In this document: one piece after another, positions 1-8,087 of the stretch
Position numbering within the stretch: the stretch's first letter is position 1
Layout of the letters: each line of letters starts with the position of its first letter
Assembly (NCBI RefSeq): GCF_027158465.1
Contig: NZ_JAMKYL010000003.1
Coordinates: 134,936-198,935 of the forward strand
Length of the DNA stretch: 64,000 nucleotides
Source: Oxalobacter paeniformigenes
GTDB lineage: Bacteria > Pseudomonadota > Gammaproteobacteria > Burkholderiales > Burkholderiaceae_D
Reading direction: 5' to 3'
The notes under the pieces: model-generated
The model's database searches: none
The model's input: the letters and a program-made list of their open reading frames with translations, nothing else
Told to the model about the DNA's origin: nothing
Position numbers and translations under genes: made by a program

Positions 1-190
1 ACGATTCCGAAATATCGCCGATCACGATGGCAGGTATTTCGAATTCGACGTTCCGGCCGATTTCCGCTTCCCACTGTTGGGAACGATGCCACAATCGGGT
101 TGCGATGACCGGTATGCCTGCCGGAGTGTATCGTACCGCTTCGCGTTCGATGATTCTGGCAGTCAGCCGGAGGCGGTTTTCAGCAGTCAG
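1..190 (-). CDS. priB: Primosomal replication protein N (PriB), 3' end outside window
   Basis: The minus strand downstream of rpsF reads on as an open frame of 63 residues, with NRLRLTARIIEREAVRYTPA near the start, as expected for the OB-fold single-strand DNA binding protein PriB of the replication-restart primosome. The frame has no ATG, GTG or TTG near its beginning. An AGGAG (plus 197-201) lies six bases before a CTG at 188-190, so initiation at CTG is the simplest reading. It follows rpsF in the usual ribosomal-protein operon order. Identity is fairly certain from position and sequence; the start codon is inference. Confidence 0.8.
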   Translation of the reverse strand, partial: MTAENRLRLTARIIEREAVRYTPAGIPVIATRLWHRSQQWEAEIGRNVEFEIPAIVIGDISES

Positions 191-213
191 GGAATTCTCC
201 TGTCGCGGTTTTG

Positions 214-591
214 TCAGGCTGAAGCGGTCTGTTCTGCCGGGGCAGGGGCTGCCTTGGCGGATTCTTCCTTCTGTGCCGATTTCATCATCGGGGAAGGACC
301 GGTTTCAGCATGTTTCATTTTGACCGTCAGATGACGCAAAATGGCATCGTTGAACTTGAATGCGGTTTCCAGTTCATTCAGGGTTTCGCTGTCGCATTCG
401 ATGTTCATCAGAACATAGTGGGCCTTGGCGAACTTGTTGATCATGTAGGCCAGCTGACGGCGGCCCCAGTCTTCAACACGATGGATTTTTCCGCCGCGCG
501 ATGTGACATTGTTTTTGTAACGTTCGATCATGGCCGGAACCTGTTCGCTCTGGTCAGGATGAACGATAAAGACGATTTCGTAGTGACGCAT
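214..591 (-). CDS. rpsF: 30S ribosomal protein S6
   Basis: The product is 125 residues, beginning MRHYEIVFIVHPDQSEQVPA, the characteristic S6 start. S6 binds the central domain of 16S rRNA together with S18. The core ends near residue 95 and is followed by an Ala/Lys/Glu-rich tail of about 30 residues, longer than in the shortest S6 proteins. AGGAG lies five bases before the ATG. priB follows after a short gap, and further genes of the operon would lie left of the window. It is divergent from lexA across a 255-bp intergenic region. Confidence 0.97.
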   Translation of the reverse strand: MRHYEIVFIVHPDQSEQVPAMIERYKNNVTSRGGKIHRVEDWGRRQLAYMINKFAKAHYVLMNIECDSETLNELETAFKFNDAILRHLTVKMKHAETGPSPMMKSAQKEESAKAAPAPAEQTASA

Positions 592-774
592 GCATACTCC
601 TTTTGGACGTTAAAATAGCCCGCCCCGGCGTCAAGTCAGGTGCGGGAAGAAGAAAATCCTGCAATTCTACCGCGTTACGTATTTATTGGCAATATATGCT
701 ATACCGGCCCGTTTGGCGTTTCCTGAAAAACGCTGTCGAATCGGTGGAAAAACAGCACTTTCTCTTTTAAAATA

Positions 775-807
775 CTGGGTAAATGAACAGACTATAAAAA
801 TTTCCAG
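775..807. promoter_or_regulatory. Two tandem LexA-box-like sites upstream of lexA
   Basis: The proteobacterial LexA box is CTGT-N8-ACAG. Positions 775-790 read CTGGGTAAATGAACAG, one mismatch from this. Positions 792-807 read CTATAAAAATTTCCAG, two mismatches. The sites are 17 bp apart, start to start, and end 40 bp before the lexA ATG. This suits autorepression of lexA. The match is by eye; no binding model was run. Confidence 0.55.
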
Positions 808-846
808 TCAAATATTATCAGTCGTTTCCATTCTTACGAGGGCCTT

Positions 847-1485
847 ATGATAAAGCTGACCGCACGTCAACAGGAAATTCTGGAACTGATTGTCCAGTCG
901 ATCGACAAGACAGGGTTCCCGCCGACACGCGCGGAAATCGCCGCCGAACTGGGATTCAAGTCCGTCAATGCAGCAGAGGAACATTTGCAGGCGCTGGCAA
1001 GAAAAGGCGTCATTGAAATGGTTCCGGGTATTTCACGGGGTATCCGTCTTTTGCATGACGTGGGGAAGATAACACTTTCCGAACCACAGAAGCAGGAACA
1101 GTATGCGGTTCCGCTTGTCGGGCGTGTTGCGGCGGGTTCGCCTATTCTGGCCCAGGAGCATGTCGAGAAAACCTATTTTCTGGATCCGTCGCTTTTTTCG
1201 GAAAAACCGGATTATTTGTTGAAGGTCAGGGGATTGTCCATGCGCGATATCGGTATTCTGGAAGGTGATCTTGTCGCTGTCAGGAAAACGGAAAAGGCTC
1301 GGAACGGGCAGATTGTTGTGGCACGTCTGGGGGATGATGTGACGGTCAAGCGGTTCCGCAAGACCGGTCAGATGATCGAACTGATTTCCGAAAATCCTGA
1401 CTTTGCACCGATCCGGGTCAATACCGATGCGGACGGTTTCAGGATTGAAGGACTGGTTGTCGGGCTGTTGCGTACCTGGCAGTGA
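847..1485 (+). CDS. lexA: LexA SOS repressor
   Basis: A 212-residue LexA. An N-terminal winged helix-turn-helix (about 1-70) binds SOS boxes and a C-terminal S24 peptidase domain mediates RecA-stimulated self-cleavage. Visible hallmarks are the cleavage site VAAG (Ala96-Gly97), catalytic Ser131 in GLSMRD, and catalytic Lys168 in VTVKRF. Length matches the family. It is transcribed away from rpsF, and two LexA-box-like sites lie just upstream, consistent with autoregulation. It converges with trmJ, with one base between the stop codons. Confidence 0.97.
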   Translation: MIKLTARQQEILELIVQSIDKTGFPPTRAEIAAELGFKSVNAAEEHLQALARKGVIEMVPGISRGIRLLHDVGKITLSEPQKQEQYAVPLVGRVAAGSPILAQEHVEKTYFLDPSLFSEKPDYLLKVRGLSMRDIGILEGDLVAVRKTEKARNGQIVVARLGDDVTVKRFRKTGQMIELISENPDFAPIRVNTDADGFRIEGLVVGLLRTWQ

Positions 1486-1486
1486 T

Positions 1487-2266
1487 TCATTCCCTTTGTC
1501 CGGTAGTCAGGCGTTTTTCGATTTGTCGTGCGATGCCGCGCAGAATATTCACTTCTTCCGTTTCAAGACCGCTTCGCGAAAACAGCCTTTTGAGGCGTGG
1601 CATCAGTTTTTTTGGATTGTCCGGATTCAGGAATCCGATGGCGGTCAGCGCTTCTTCCAGATGGGTCAGCATGCCGTGAATCTGTTCGACGGATGCAGGT
1701 TGTCCATGGAAACCGACGGGGCTGTTTTCCGTTACGGATGTGTCGTTTCGCAGTAGTGCGATCCGGCTTTCATAAGCCAGAACCTGAACGGCCTGTGCGA
1801 GATTGAGGGATGAGTAAACCGGGTTGGCGGGAATGTGGATGAGCGCCTGACAGGATTCGACGGCATCGTTGGGCAAGCCATAGCGCTCGTTTCCGAAGAC
1901 GAGTGCACAGTTGATCCGCACGTCCGGCAAGACGGTTTCGGCAAATTTTCTCGGCGTCAGGACAGGGGGCGAGAATTCGCGTAACCGTGCCGATACGGCA
2001 GCAGCGAACCGGCAGCCGTCCAGCGCTTTTTCAATGTTGTCGACGATTTCCGCGTTTTCCAGAATATCCTGGGCACCGCTGGCGAAAGCAATGGCTTCCT
2101 CATGGGTGAGGACATTGTCGAAGCGGGGACGCACCAGTACAAGACGATGGAATCCCATGGTTTTGATGGCGCGTGCCGCCGCGCCGACATTGCCGGGATG
2201 GCTGGTTTCGACAAGGACAAAACGCAACGAGTGAAAAATGGATGTGTCGGTTTCTGGCAGGTTCAT
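1487..2266 (-). CDS. trmJ: tRNA (cytidine/uridine-32-2'-O)-methyltransferase TrmJ
   Basis: A 259-residue SpoU/TrmH-superfamily methyltransferase with a knotted SAM-binding fold. The N-terminus has the HPGNVGAAARAIKTMGF motif. The SAM-pocket motifs FGNERYGL and YSSLNLAQAVQVLAYE are present, typical of TrmJ rather than TrmL. The family methylates the 2'-O of residue 32 in certain tRNAs using S-adenosylmethionine. It converges with lexA and is divergent from suhB. The subfamily call rests on the N-terminal motif and overall length; other SpoU activities are less likely. Confidence 0.88.
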   Translation of the reverse strand: MNLPETDTSIFHSLRFVLVETSHPGNVGAAARAIKTMGFHRLVLVRPRFDNVLTHEEAIAFASGAQDILENAEIVDNIEKALDGCRFAAAVSARLREFSPPVLTPRKFAETVLPDVRINCALVFGNERYGLPNDAVESCQALIHIPANPVYSSLNLAQAVQVLAYESRIALLRNDTSVTENSPVGFHGQPASVEQIHGMLTHLEEALTAIGFLNPDNPKKLMPRLKRLFSRSGLETEEVNILRGIARQIEKRLTTGQRE

Positions 2267-2412
2267 TTACAATATAAAGTTTATGAAAAAACAAAACGGC
2301 ATATTCCGGTCATGTCCTGTTTTTTTTGCCGGTTTGTCCGTTTTCGGTGAATCATTATGACACTGTGCCTTTTTTTCCGATATGGCCGGTGACGTTTTTA
2401 TACGAATACGCT

Positions 2413-3210
2413 ATGCAACCAATGCTTAATACGGCGGTAAAGGCGGCTCGCCTTGCCGGAACGATCATCAACCGCGCTTCATTCGATCTCGAACAGATCG
2501 CCGTCGAACAGAAAGAACAGAACGATTTTGTCACGGAAGTGGACAAGGCAGCAGAGGCGAAGATCATCGATGTGCTGCTTTCTGCCTATCCGTCACATGC
2601 CATTCTGGCTGAAGAATCGGGTGCCTCGAACGGCATGAATGACGAAAGCGAAAATGTCTGGATCATCGATCCGATCGATGGAACGACCAATTTCATGCAC
2701 GGTTTTCCCTGCTATTGCGTATCGATCGCATTGCGCCAGCGGGGTGTGATCACTCAGGGCGTGATTTACGACCCGGTTCATAACGATCTGTTCACCGCGT
2801 CGAAGGGCGCAGGTGCTTTTCTGAACAACCGCCGTATCCGTGTCAGCAAAACGGATCGTCTTTCCAGGGCGCTGATCGGAACGGGCTTTGCAGGCCGCAA
2901 GAAAAATCCCGAAGCGCTGAAGGAATTTCTGCGTATGTTCGAAACCATGACGATGAATTGCCAGGCTGTTCGCCGTCCGGGTTCCGCTGCACTGGATCTG
3001 GCTTATGTGGCATGCGGTCGCTATGACGGTTATTACGAAAAGGCGCTCAATATCTGGGATATCGCTGCCGGTTCGCTGCTGGTATCGGAGGCAGGCGGTA
3101 TCGTGGCCGACTTCGGCGGAGAATCCGGTTTTCTGGAATCGGGAAATATCGTGGCAGGTACGCCCCGGGTCTTCGCACAGATGTTGCCACTGTTGAAAGC
3201 AGCCGAATAA
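2413..3210 (+). CDS. suhB: Inositol-1-monophosphatase / SuhB-like
   Basis: Starting at the ATG of MQPMLNTAVKAARLAG gives 265 residues, the usual length. The longer upstream frame adds an unrelated N-terminus and is rejected. Metal-binding and catalytic motifs of the IMPase fold are visible: EESG, DPIDGTTNFMHGFP and the C-terminal WDIAAGSLLVSEAGG. The enzyme dephosphorylates inositol phosphates with Mg2+. In Escherichia coli SuhB also acts in rRNA antitermination, a role that cannot be read from sequence. It is followed by earP. Confidence 0.93.
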   Translation: MQPMLNTAVKAARLAGTIINRASFDLEQIAVEQKEQNDFVTEVDKAAEAKIIDVLLSAYPSHAILAEESGASNGMNDESENVWIIDPIDGTTNFMHGFPCYCVSIALRQRGVITQGVIYDPVHNDLFTASKGAGAFLNNRRIRVSKTDRLSRALIGTGFAGRKKNPEALKEFLRMFETMTMNCQAVRRPGSAALDLAYVACGRYDGYYEKALNIWDIAAGSLLVSEAGGIVADFGGESGFLESGNIVAGTPRVFAQMLPLLKAAE

Positions 3211-3238
3211 GGCATGACCGCCAGCTTCGGTATTTGAC

Positions 3239-4405
3239 ATGTATACGGATTCGTCGGGAAAACGGCTCGATCTGTTTTGTCAGGTTATCGACAATTTCGG
3301 TGATGCGGGGGTTTGCTGGCGTCTTGCCAGACAGTTGGCGGGTGAATACGGCTTTCGTGTCAGGCTGTGGATTGACAAGCCGGAGGTTTTGCAAAAAATC
3401 TGTCCTGAAATCCTGCCCGACAGGGTTGAACAGAAAGTTTCCGGTGTTTCCGTCATGTTGTGGCCTGAGGCCTTTCCGTTTTTTTTGCCGGATGATATAC
3501 CAGATGTGGTGATCGAAGGTTTCGGCGCGCGTTTGCCGGAATCATATGTCCGACGCATGGCGGAAAGACTGCATGCGCCGGTCTGGATCAATCTGGAATA
3601 TCTGAGTGCGGAATCATGGGTCGGCGAGAGCCATCTCATGGCTTCGCCGCAGTCCTGGATACCATTGACGAAATATTTTTATTTTCCGGGGTTTGCCGGC
3701 AATACCGGTGGCCTGATACGGGAAGCGGGTTTGTTCGACGAGCGTGACGCATGGCAGACCGATTCGTCGGGTATCGCCCGTTTTTTGCCGACGGAGATGG
3801 CTGATGGTGCGAAACGTCCGCTGCTGGTTTCACTTTTCTGTTATCCCGATGCGCCGGTGTTTTCATTGTTCGATCTCTTCGGACAGTGTGGCCATGAGAT
3901 CGTTTGTCTGGTACCGGAAGGGGTTGCGACGGATGTGTTGGTGTCGTTCATGCAGCGGCCGGCGCAGGCCGGAACACAGTTTCGCAAGGGAACATTGACC
4001 GTCAGGATATTGCCGATGGTGCCACAGGCCGATTATGACCGCCTGTTATGGTCTTGCGACCTCAATTTCGTCCGTGGCGAGGATTCGTTTGTCCGGGCAC
4101 AGTGGGCAGCGCGTCCTTTTGTCTGGCATATCTATCCTCAGGAAGATGATGCCCATCGTGTCAAACTCGATGCATTTCTCGATTGCTATCTGGCAGGTTT
4201 GCCGGCGGCGCATGCCGAAACGGTTCGGCATTTCTGGTATGCATGGAACGGGGTTGGAGAGATGTGCTGCGACGACGAAAACGGAGAAAAATTTCTGGAA
4301 ATCTTGCCATCATTGAAACAGTATGGCAGGGACTGGGCGAAAAAATTGGCACTCCACGCAGATTTGGCCTCCGGTTTGGTACGATTTATCAATACTTTGC
4401 GTTAA
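3239..4405 (+). CDS. earP: EF-P arginine rhamnosyltransferase EarP
   Basis: A 388-residue DUF2331 (EarP) protein. EarP transfers L-rhamnose from dTDP-beta-L-rhamnose to Arg32 of elongation factor P, activating it for rescue of ribosomes at polyproline stretches. The N-terminal LFCQVIDNFGDAGVCWRLAR contains Asp18 and Asp22, corresponding to the conserved Asp pair of the family. The nucleotide-sugar site RGEDSFVRAQWA is near residues 279-290. In related bacteria efp follows directly. Here efp is 38 kb away because a prophage lies between them. The EF-P encoded at 42980 is the arginine type, and rmlA-C-D-B are further along, so the pathway is complete in this window. Confidence 0.95.
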   Translation: MYTDSSGKRLDLFCQVIDNFGDAGVCWRLARQLAGEYGFRVRLWIDKPEVLQKICPEILPDRVEQKVSGVSVMLWPEAFPFFLPDDIPDVVIEGFGARLPESYVRRMAERLHAPVWINLEYLSAESWVGESHLMASPQSWIPLTKYFYFPGFAGNTGGLIREAGLFDERDAWQTDSSGIARFLPTEMADGAKRPLLVSLFCYPDAPVFSLFDLFGQCGHEIVCLVPEGVATDVLVSFMQRPAQAGTQFRKGTLTVRILPMVPQADYDRLLWSCDLNFVRGEDSFVRAQWAARPFVWHIYPQEDDAHRVKLDAFLDCYLAGLPAAHAETVRHFWYAWNGVGEMCCDDENGEKFLEILPSLKQYGRDWAKKLALHADLASGLVRFINTLR

Positions 4406-4447
4406 AGTATTTTTTATATTTTCATGAACTGATTTTTTTGTTTAAAA

Positions 4448-5548
4448 TCAATTTATTACAGTTTTTTTGTTTTTGTTTTTCTCATCCATGTCTAAACGGC
4501 GTTTAGACATGACGGGCTGAACGACGTCTTTTTTGTCACGCCTATAGATGGCCGTCGTGCTGCTTTGTTTGTGTCCCAGCAGCTTCTGTGCATCGCTATG
4601 CGTGTCAGAATCGGAGGCCGCTTTGGCGCGCAAATCCCGAAACTGGAACGGCTGGAAATCAAGATTGTTTTTCTCAGCGTAAAGGATAGCCAGATTCCTT
4701 GCTCTCGCAAATTTGGTCTGTAGCGTGTTGATCCTGATGGGCTGCCCATGTTGATTGCATACCAGGGTTTTACCGACGATGTTCCGCTGTCTGATGTTAT
4801 TGATAACCTGTTCGAGTTCTCCTGTCACAGCGATCCGCACAGTCTGGCCTGTCTTATGCTGAACAATGGTCAGCACATTGTCTTTGATGTCTGTCCAGCA
4901 CATGTTGAGTGTGTCAGATGGTCTCTGGCCGGTGAGGTAGGCAATGCGCATCGCGTCCTGCAATGGTCGATCGGCAAATTGCATGACGAGATCGTAATCC
5001 TGATCACGCACATAGATATTTCGTCTGGAGTTACCGGACAGCTGGCGCGTCAGTCCAGTTACAGGATTCGGTGTCGTCATGTATCCTCGCAGTCTTGCCC
5101 AGTCAAACAGCATGGACAAATATCTGATTTCCATCTTTCCGCTGATTTTTGACGAGCGTTCATGATGATAGCGCAATAGATGAGCCGGTTTGATTGCGTT
5201 TATATCCATTCTGCCAAAGACAGGGGAGAGCATTTTCCACATCGCAGCATAGTTTTTGAGCGTAATGTCCGACAGACCGGATTCTTTCTTGTCTTTCGCC
5301 CATTCCCAGTATTTACCATGAACAGCCTCAATGCTGTTCTGTGCTATCGATGGTCTTCCTTCGATTTCTGCCCATTTACGTTTTGCTTCATTCAGATTTT
5401 TTCCAAGCGGGATGAGTTTCTTTTTACCGTTTTCGTCGCGCTGACACTCGTAGTAATACCAGACTGAGACAGAGCCATCCTTTTTGATACGGGTACGCTT
5501 TGTCATACGCAAGGGCAGATCGAAGTATTTTGTTTTTCGAGCAATCAT
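4448..5548 (-). CDS. int: Phage tyrosine recombinase (integrase)
   Basis: A 366-residue phage integrase with an N-terminal arm-binding region, a SAM-like core-binding domain (about 70-165) and a C-terminal catalytic domain. Catalytic residues are visible as Arg209 (TGQRPSD), Arg307 (FRDLRAKAASD; the usual first His of HxxR is replaced), His326 (LLGHKQSS) and Tyr335 (TTAIYRR). The attL core lies in its last codons, so residues after about 350 are encoded by sequence left of the crossover and should change when the element excises. It overlaps the upstream DUF4224 gene by four bases. Confidence 0.95.
   Translation of the reverse strand: MIARKTKYFDLPLRMTKRTRIKKDGSVSVWYYYECQRDENGKKKLIPLGKNLNEAKRKWAEIEGRPSIAQNSIEAVHGKYWEWAKDKKESGLSDITLKNYAAMWKMLSPVFGRMDINAIKPAHLLRYHHERSSKISGKMEIRYLSMLFDWARLRGYMTTPNPVTGLTRQLSGNSRRNIYVRDQDYDLVMQFADRPLQDAMRIAYLTGQRPSDTLNMCWTDIKDNVLTIVQHKTGQTVRIAVTGELEQVINNIRQRNIVGKTLVCNQHGQPIRINTLQTKFARARNLAILYAEKNNLDFQPFQFRDLRAKAASDSDTHSDAQKLLGHKQSSTTAIYRRDKKDVVQPVMSKRRLDMDEKNKNKKTVIN
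4487..4511. other. Left attachment site (attL) inside the 3' end of int
   Basis: The 13-mer GCGTTTAGACATG at 4499-4511 recurs in direct orientation at 42771-42783, defining the prophage ends. At the left end it is part of a perfect inverted repeat: CATGTCTAAAC (4487-4497), three bases, then GTTTAGACATG (4501-4511), the arm layout expected of a tyrosine-recombinase core site. The site lies within the last 21 codons of the integrase gene. An alternative pairing uses CATGTCTAAAC at 4487-4497 and 42814-42824. Confidence 0.7.
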
Positions 5549-5763
5549 TTTTTAACTTGCGAAAAATCCGGTTCAGTTTCAAGAACAGATGCAGCTTTTC
5601 CGCTCAATCGCTGACGGCAATAGATACGACTTACAACAGGGACATTTCGGGCATTAACAAGAAAAACAAATCCTCTGTCTCTCAACCATTTGATCTGGTC
5701 TGTATTGGTTTTATAACCGGTCAACTGTGCCATTTCTTTTGGATCAAGAAACTCCCCCATCAC
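5545..5763 (-). CDS. DUF4224 family protein, probable excisionase partner
   Basis: A 72-residue protein with FLDPKEMAQLTGYKTNTDQ, IKWLRDRGF and PVVSR, the pattern of DUF4224 proteins encoded next to phage integrases. These resemble small winged-helix excisionases or Xis-like directionality factors. The gene overlaps int and the upstream Lar-like gene by four bases each, so the three are translationally coupled. The excisionase role is inferred from position and size. Confidence 0.75.
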   Translation of the reverse strand: MMGEFLDPKEMAQLTGYKTNTDQIKWLRDRGFVFLVNARNVPVVSRIYCRQRLSGKAASVLETEPDFSQVKK

Positions 5764-5960
5764 GCCACCTTTTTCACTTCATGGTTGTGGTTCCATTCCA
5801 GCAGGCGTTGCAGTGTATTCCAGTTGTCCACGGCGCCTTTTTTGTTCCTGGCGCTGTGAGATGCCACGCCACAGTCGCAGACGCATTGCCATGTGGTATG
5901 TGCGATATTGGCCGGCATCAGGATCGGAACGCGCCGGCAGCTGAAACATCGGTCGATCAT
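5760..5960 (-). CDS. Lar-like small zinc-finger protein
   Basis: From the ATG preceded by GAGGAG at seven-base spacing the product is 66 residues starting MIDRCFSCRRVPIL. The Cys pairs CFSC and CVCDC suggest a zinc ribbon like phage Lar/restriction-alleviation or Com-like proteins. A longer frame starting five codons upstream lacks a placed ribosome site. It overlaps the DUF4224 gene by four bases. Function is not established; Lar proteins modulate type I restriction, which would fit an early accessory gene. Confidence 0.6.
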   Translation of the reverse strand: MIDRCFSCRRVPILMPANIAHTTWQCVCDCGVASHSARNKKGAVDNWNTLQRLLEWNHNHEVKKVA

Positions 5961-5973
5961 GTCTGTTCTCCTC

Positions 5974-5994
5974 AAGCCCGCGTAATGCGGGCTT
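5974..5994. terminator. Inverted repeat, probable terminator between antirepressor and Lar-like gene
   Basis: AAGCCCGC and GCGGGCTT flank a five-base loop, a perfect 8-bp stem. It lies just past the stop of the leftward antirepressor gene. T-tracts on both sides are weak, so efficiency is uncertain. A near-twin of this hairpin lies after the Rha-KilAC gene at 19848-19872. Confidence 0.5.
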
Positions 5995-6011
5995 TATCGT
6001 GTGAAATCAAA

Positions 6012-6920
6012 TTAAGCTCTTTCCATCCCAAGCCTTCGGCTCAGAGCAGTCATACACGCATCGAATAACTGTCTGATCTTTGCAAGATTCACCCAACCCG
6101 GGTCGGAAATGATTCTGGTGACCGTATCGAACGGGTCTGGCATTGGCGTGATCTGTACTTTTCCCTCATGACTGATATTCAAAACAAACTGGTGACGCCA
6201 CAATGAACCAGCCAACAGTCCCGCCAGTACATCATCCGGAATTTCCATCGATGGAGTGACGTTACCGCCTCTGGCCTTTTCGGCGACGTCTTCAATATAT
6301 TTGTTGGCGATCGCACGAACACGCATGAATTCGTCAGGATCGAACAGATTGATGTGGGAATGTGCCTCCTGCTTCGGCAACGCTGGCACGGGTTCAGGCA
6401 TGGTCTTGATGTATTCGCATGCCTCGTCGAAACGACTTGACGGCAGGTCTTTGTAGCTGGCCAGCCTGAAATGATTGTTGAAGCGTGACCATGCGTAGGG
6501 GCGGTCTTTGCCGGATGGAAAGCGTTCGGCGATCAAGGTAGCTAATTCGCCTTGCTGGGCCTTGGAAATGGTCAGCGAGTAGGCGCCGGTTTTCCGGATA
6601 GCAGGCAGGACTTCTTCCATAACCCACGTCTCGAACTTTTCTGCTTCCGGTTTCTTGGAACGAATAATCAGGCGGTACAAGTTGGATTCGTTGATGTATG
6701 TAAGTTCCTGATTACCTTTTTCAGTAAGGGTGTCGCGTTTCGCTACACCCTTCGTTTTGCAATGTTTTGAAACAGCGTCTCTTGAATTGACATATCCGAG
6801 AACTGAACAAACGTCAGTAGCACAGAACCAGACTTCACCATCGATGGCGACAGTACGAACGGTATTGGATTGAAATTGAAATTCGACAGGCGCGGACGCG
6901 CACAGAGATACGTTAGACAT
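6012..6920 (-). CDS. Bro-N domain phage antirepressor (copy 1)
   Basis: The frame opens upstream, but the start is the ATG at 6918-6920, behind CTAGGAG. That gives 302 residues beginning MSNVSLCASAPVEF. The N-terminal half is a Bro-N/Ant domain (GEVWFCATDVCSVLGYVNSR; YRLIIRSKKPEAEKFETWV; VLPAIRKTGAY). The C-terminal half is nearly identical to that of the second antirepressor at 41490-42389. Such proteins relieve lysogenic repression. The upstream C4-type RNA leader and the antisense-complementary block over the ribosome site indicate post-transcriptional control. Translation through the leader as a 473-residue protein is rejected. Confidence 0.85.
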   Translation of the reverse strand: MSNVSLCASAPVEFQFQSNTVRTVAIDGEVWFCATDVCSVLGYVNSRDAVSKHCKTKGVAKRDTLTEKGNQELTYINESNLYRLIIRSKKPEAEKFETWVMEEVLPAIRKTGAYSLTISKAQQGELATLIAERFPSGKDRPYAWSRFNNHFRLASYKDLPSSRFDEACEYIKTMPEPVPALPKQEAHSHINLFDPDEFMRVRAIANKYIEDVAEKARGGNVTPSMEIPDDVLAGLLAGSLWRHQFVLNISHEGKVQITPMPDPFDTVTRIISDPGWVNLAKIRQLFDACMTALSRRLGMERA

Positions 6921-7189
6921 GGTATGTCTCCTAGAACAAGTTTTTGGAACTTGCATACCCAGCTGCCAAGCAGGGTGGGCAAGAGCTTGCAGGTTGGCAG
7001 ACCGCGTTCTAGGAAACGGCACACCCGAAGGTGTCCCGCAAACTCCGCCCATAACAGGAGACTTGCGCACAAAAAAACCGCACAAAACAAGGTTCAGGCG
7101 GTGTGCGCCTAGAATCAACGAGCTGCCAAGCCCGGCACGCTTTTTCTCACGTGCAGGGTCAGTATATCCGCAAGTGGTTGTCTGTGCAA
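6921..7189 (-). ncRNA. C4-type antisense RNA leader (copy 1) with its own promoter
   Basis: On the minus strand a promoter TTGCAC-N17-TATACT (plus 7161-7189) precedes a structured leader like the C4 antisense RNA of phages P1/P7/P22. Upstream antisense blocks are TTGGCAG (within 7122-7133) and TTCTAGG (7108-7114). Complementary target blocks are CCTAGAA (7007-7013) and CTGCCAA (6994-7000). A second TTGGCAG (6963-6969) and TTCTAGG (6930-6936) follow, the latter overlapping the antirepressor ribosome site. The C4 identity comes from recognising the layout and the GCGGTTTTTTTGTGCGC hairpin region. Confidence 0.8.
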
Positions 7190-7203
7190 TCATTTCAAAA
7201 TCC

Positions 7204-7662
7204 TCAGAAAGGAATATCCGAATCGTCATCTGTAGGTTGAGCAGGGCGCCGTCCGGTCTGTTTGGCTTCGGCATAGCTGTTGCGCTGTGCCGGCTGTTTC
7301 GTGCCGGCAGGCTGCGCGCTGCCGTCCTGTTTGCTTCCCAGCATCTGCATGGTGTCACCGATGATTTCGGTGGCATAACGCTCGATTCCTTCGCGGTCGG
7401 TATATTTGCGTGTCCTGATACGGCCTTCGACATAAACCTGCGATCCCTTCTTCAGATACTGGCCAGCGATTTCTGCGAGCTTGCCGAAGAAGGAAATGCG
7501 GTGCCATTCGGTCTGTTCCTTCATGTCACCGGTCGCCTTGTCGCGCCAGCGGTCAGTCGTGGCAATTGCAATGCTGGTGACCTGTTCGCCGCTCGGCAGA
7601 TACCGGTTTTCCGGATCGCGGCCGAGATGGCCGATGAGGATGACTTTGTTGATCGATGCCAT
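7204..7662 (-). CDS. ssb: Phage single-stranded DNA-binding protein
   Basis: A 152-residue SSB: an OB-fold core of about 105 residues (MASINKVILIGHLGRDPE at the start), a Gln/Pro/Ala-rich linker and the acidic C-terminal tip DDDSDIPF that recruits replication partners. It sits near recT and the YqaJ exonuclease, consistent with a prophage recombination and replication set. The host copy would be elsewhere. Length and tip agree with bacterial-type SSB. Confidence 0.95.
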   Translation of the reverse strand: MASINKVILIGHLGRDPENRYLPSGEQVTSIAIATTDRWRDKATGDMKEQTEWHRISFFGKLAEIAGQYLKKGSQVYVEGRIRTRKYTDREGIERYATEIIGDTMQMLGSKQDGSAQPAGTKQPAQRNSYAEAKQTGRRPAQPTDDDSDIPF

Positions 7663-7677
7663 CTTTTTCGCCTTTCT

Positions 7678-7887
7678 CTAATTCGCTTTATCGACACCAA
7701 GAATCTCACCGAGGCACATTGCGGCATACTTCACATGAGCGAATGACGATCCTTCGATATTCAATTTAGCGCCATAAACATCAATTCTCACTATCACTTC
7801 ATCGCCCGCCATTCCCTGATTGATAAGTACATCGCTATTTGGTGGCGGTGGCGGGAGCGGTGTTTCCTTTCTTTTTTTCAAAGCCAT
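7678..7887 (-). CDS. Hypothetical small phage protein
   Basis: A 69-residue protein with a basic N-terminus, a run of six prolines (residues 10-15) and an alpha/beta-looking remainder (VIVRIDVYGAKLNIEGSSF). No family recognised. It lies directly upstream of ssb, transcribed in the same direction with a 15-base gap, so is likely expressed with it. The ribosome site is weak. Confidence 0.5.
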   Translation of the reverse strand: MALKKRKETPLPPPPPNSDVLINQGMAGDEVIVRIDVYGAKLNIEGSSFAHVKYAAMCLGEILGVDKAN

Positions 7888-8087
7888 TACAACCCCTATT
7901 TCAATACGTTGATGCCGTCTGTCCGGCTGTCAAGCGTCTTTCCGCTTTGCCAATTTAGAAAGGTCTAGGAGCTAATCCCCAGATAAGCGACAAAGAACGT
8001 AATCGCCTGAGAATCATCCGCAAAAGCAGGCGTCATGGTCGTTTCGCCATGATGTAAACCGACTGGATCAATCGGCTTGCATAATGG

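Noticed and set aside
719..758. CTGT and ACAG at 733-755 as a LexA box
   Set aside because: The spacing is about 15 bases rather than eight; the sites at 775-807 fit better.
6921..7433. Upstream extension of antirepressor copy 1 to 473 residues
   Set aside because: The extension runs through the C4-type leader and ssb, and the ATG at 6920 has a proper ribosome site. The same holds for the 389-residue reading of copy 2.
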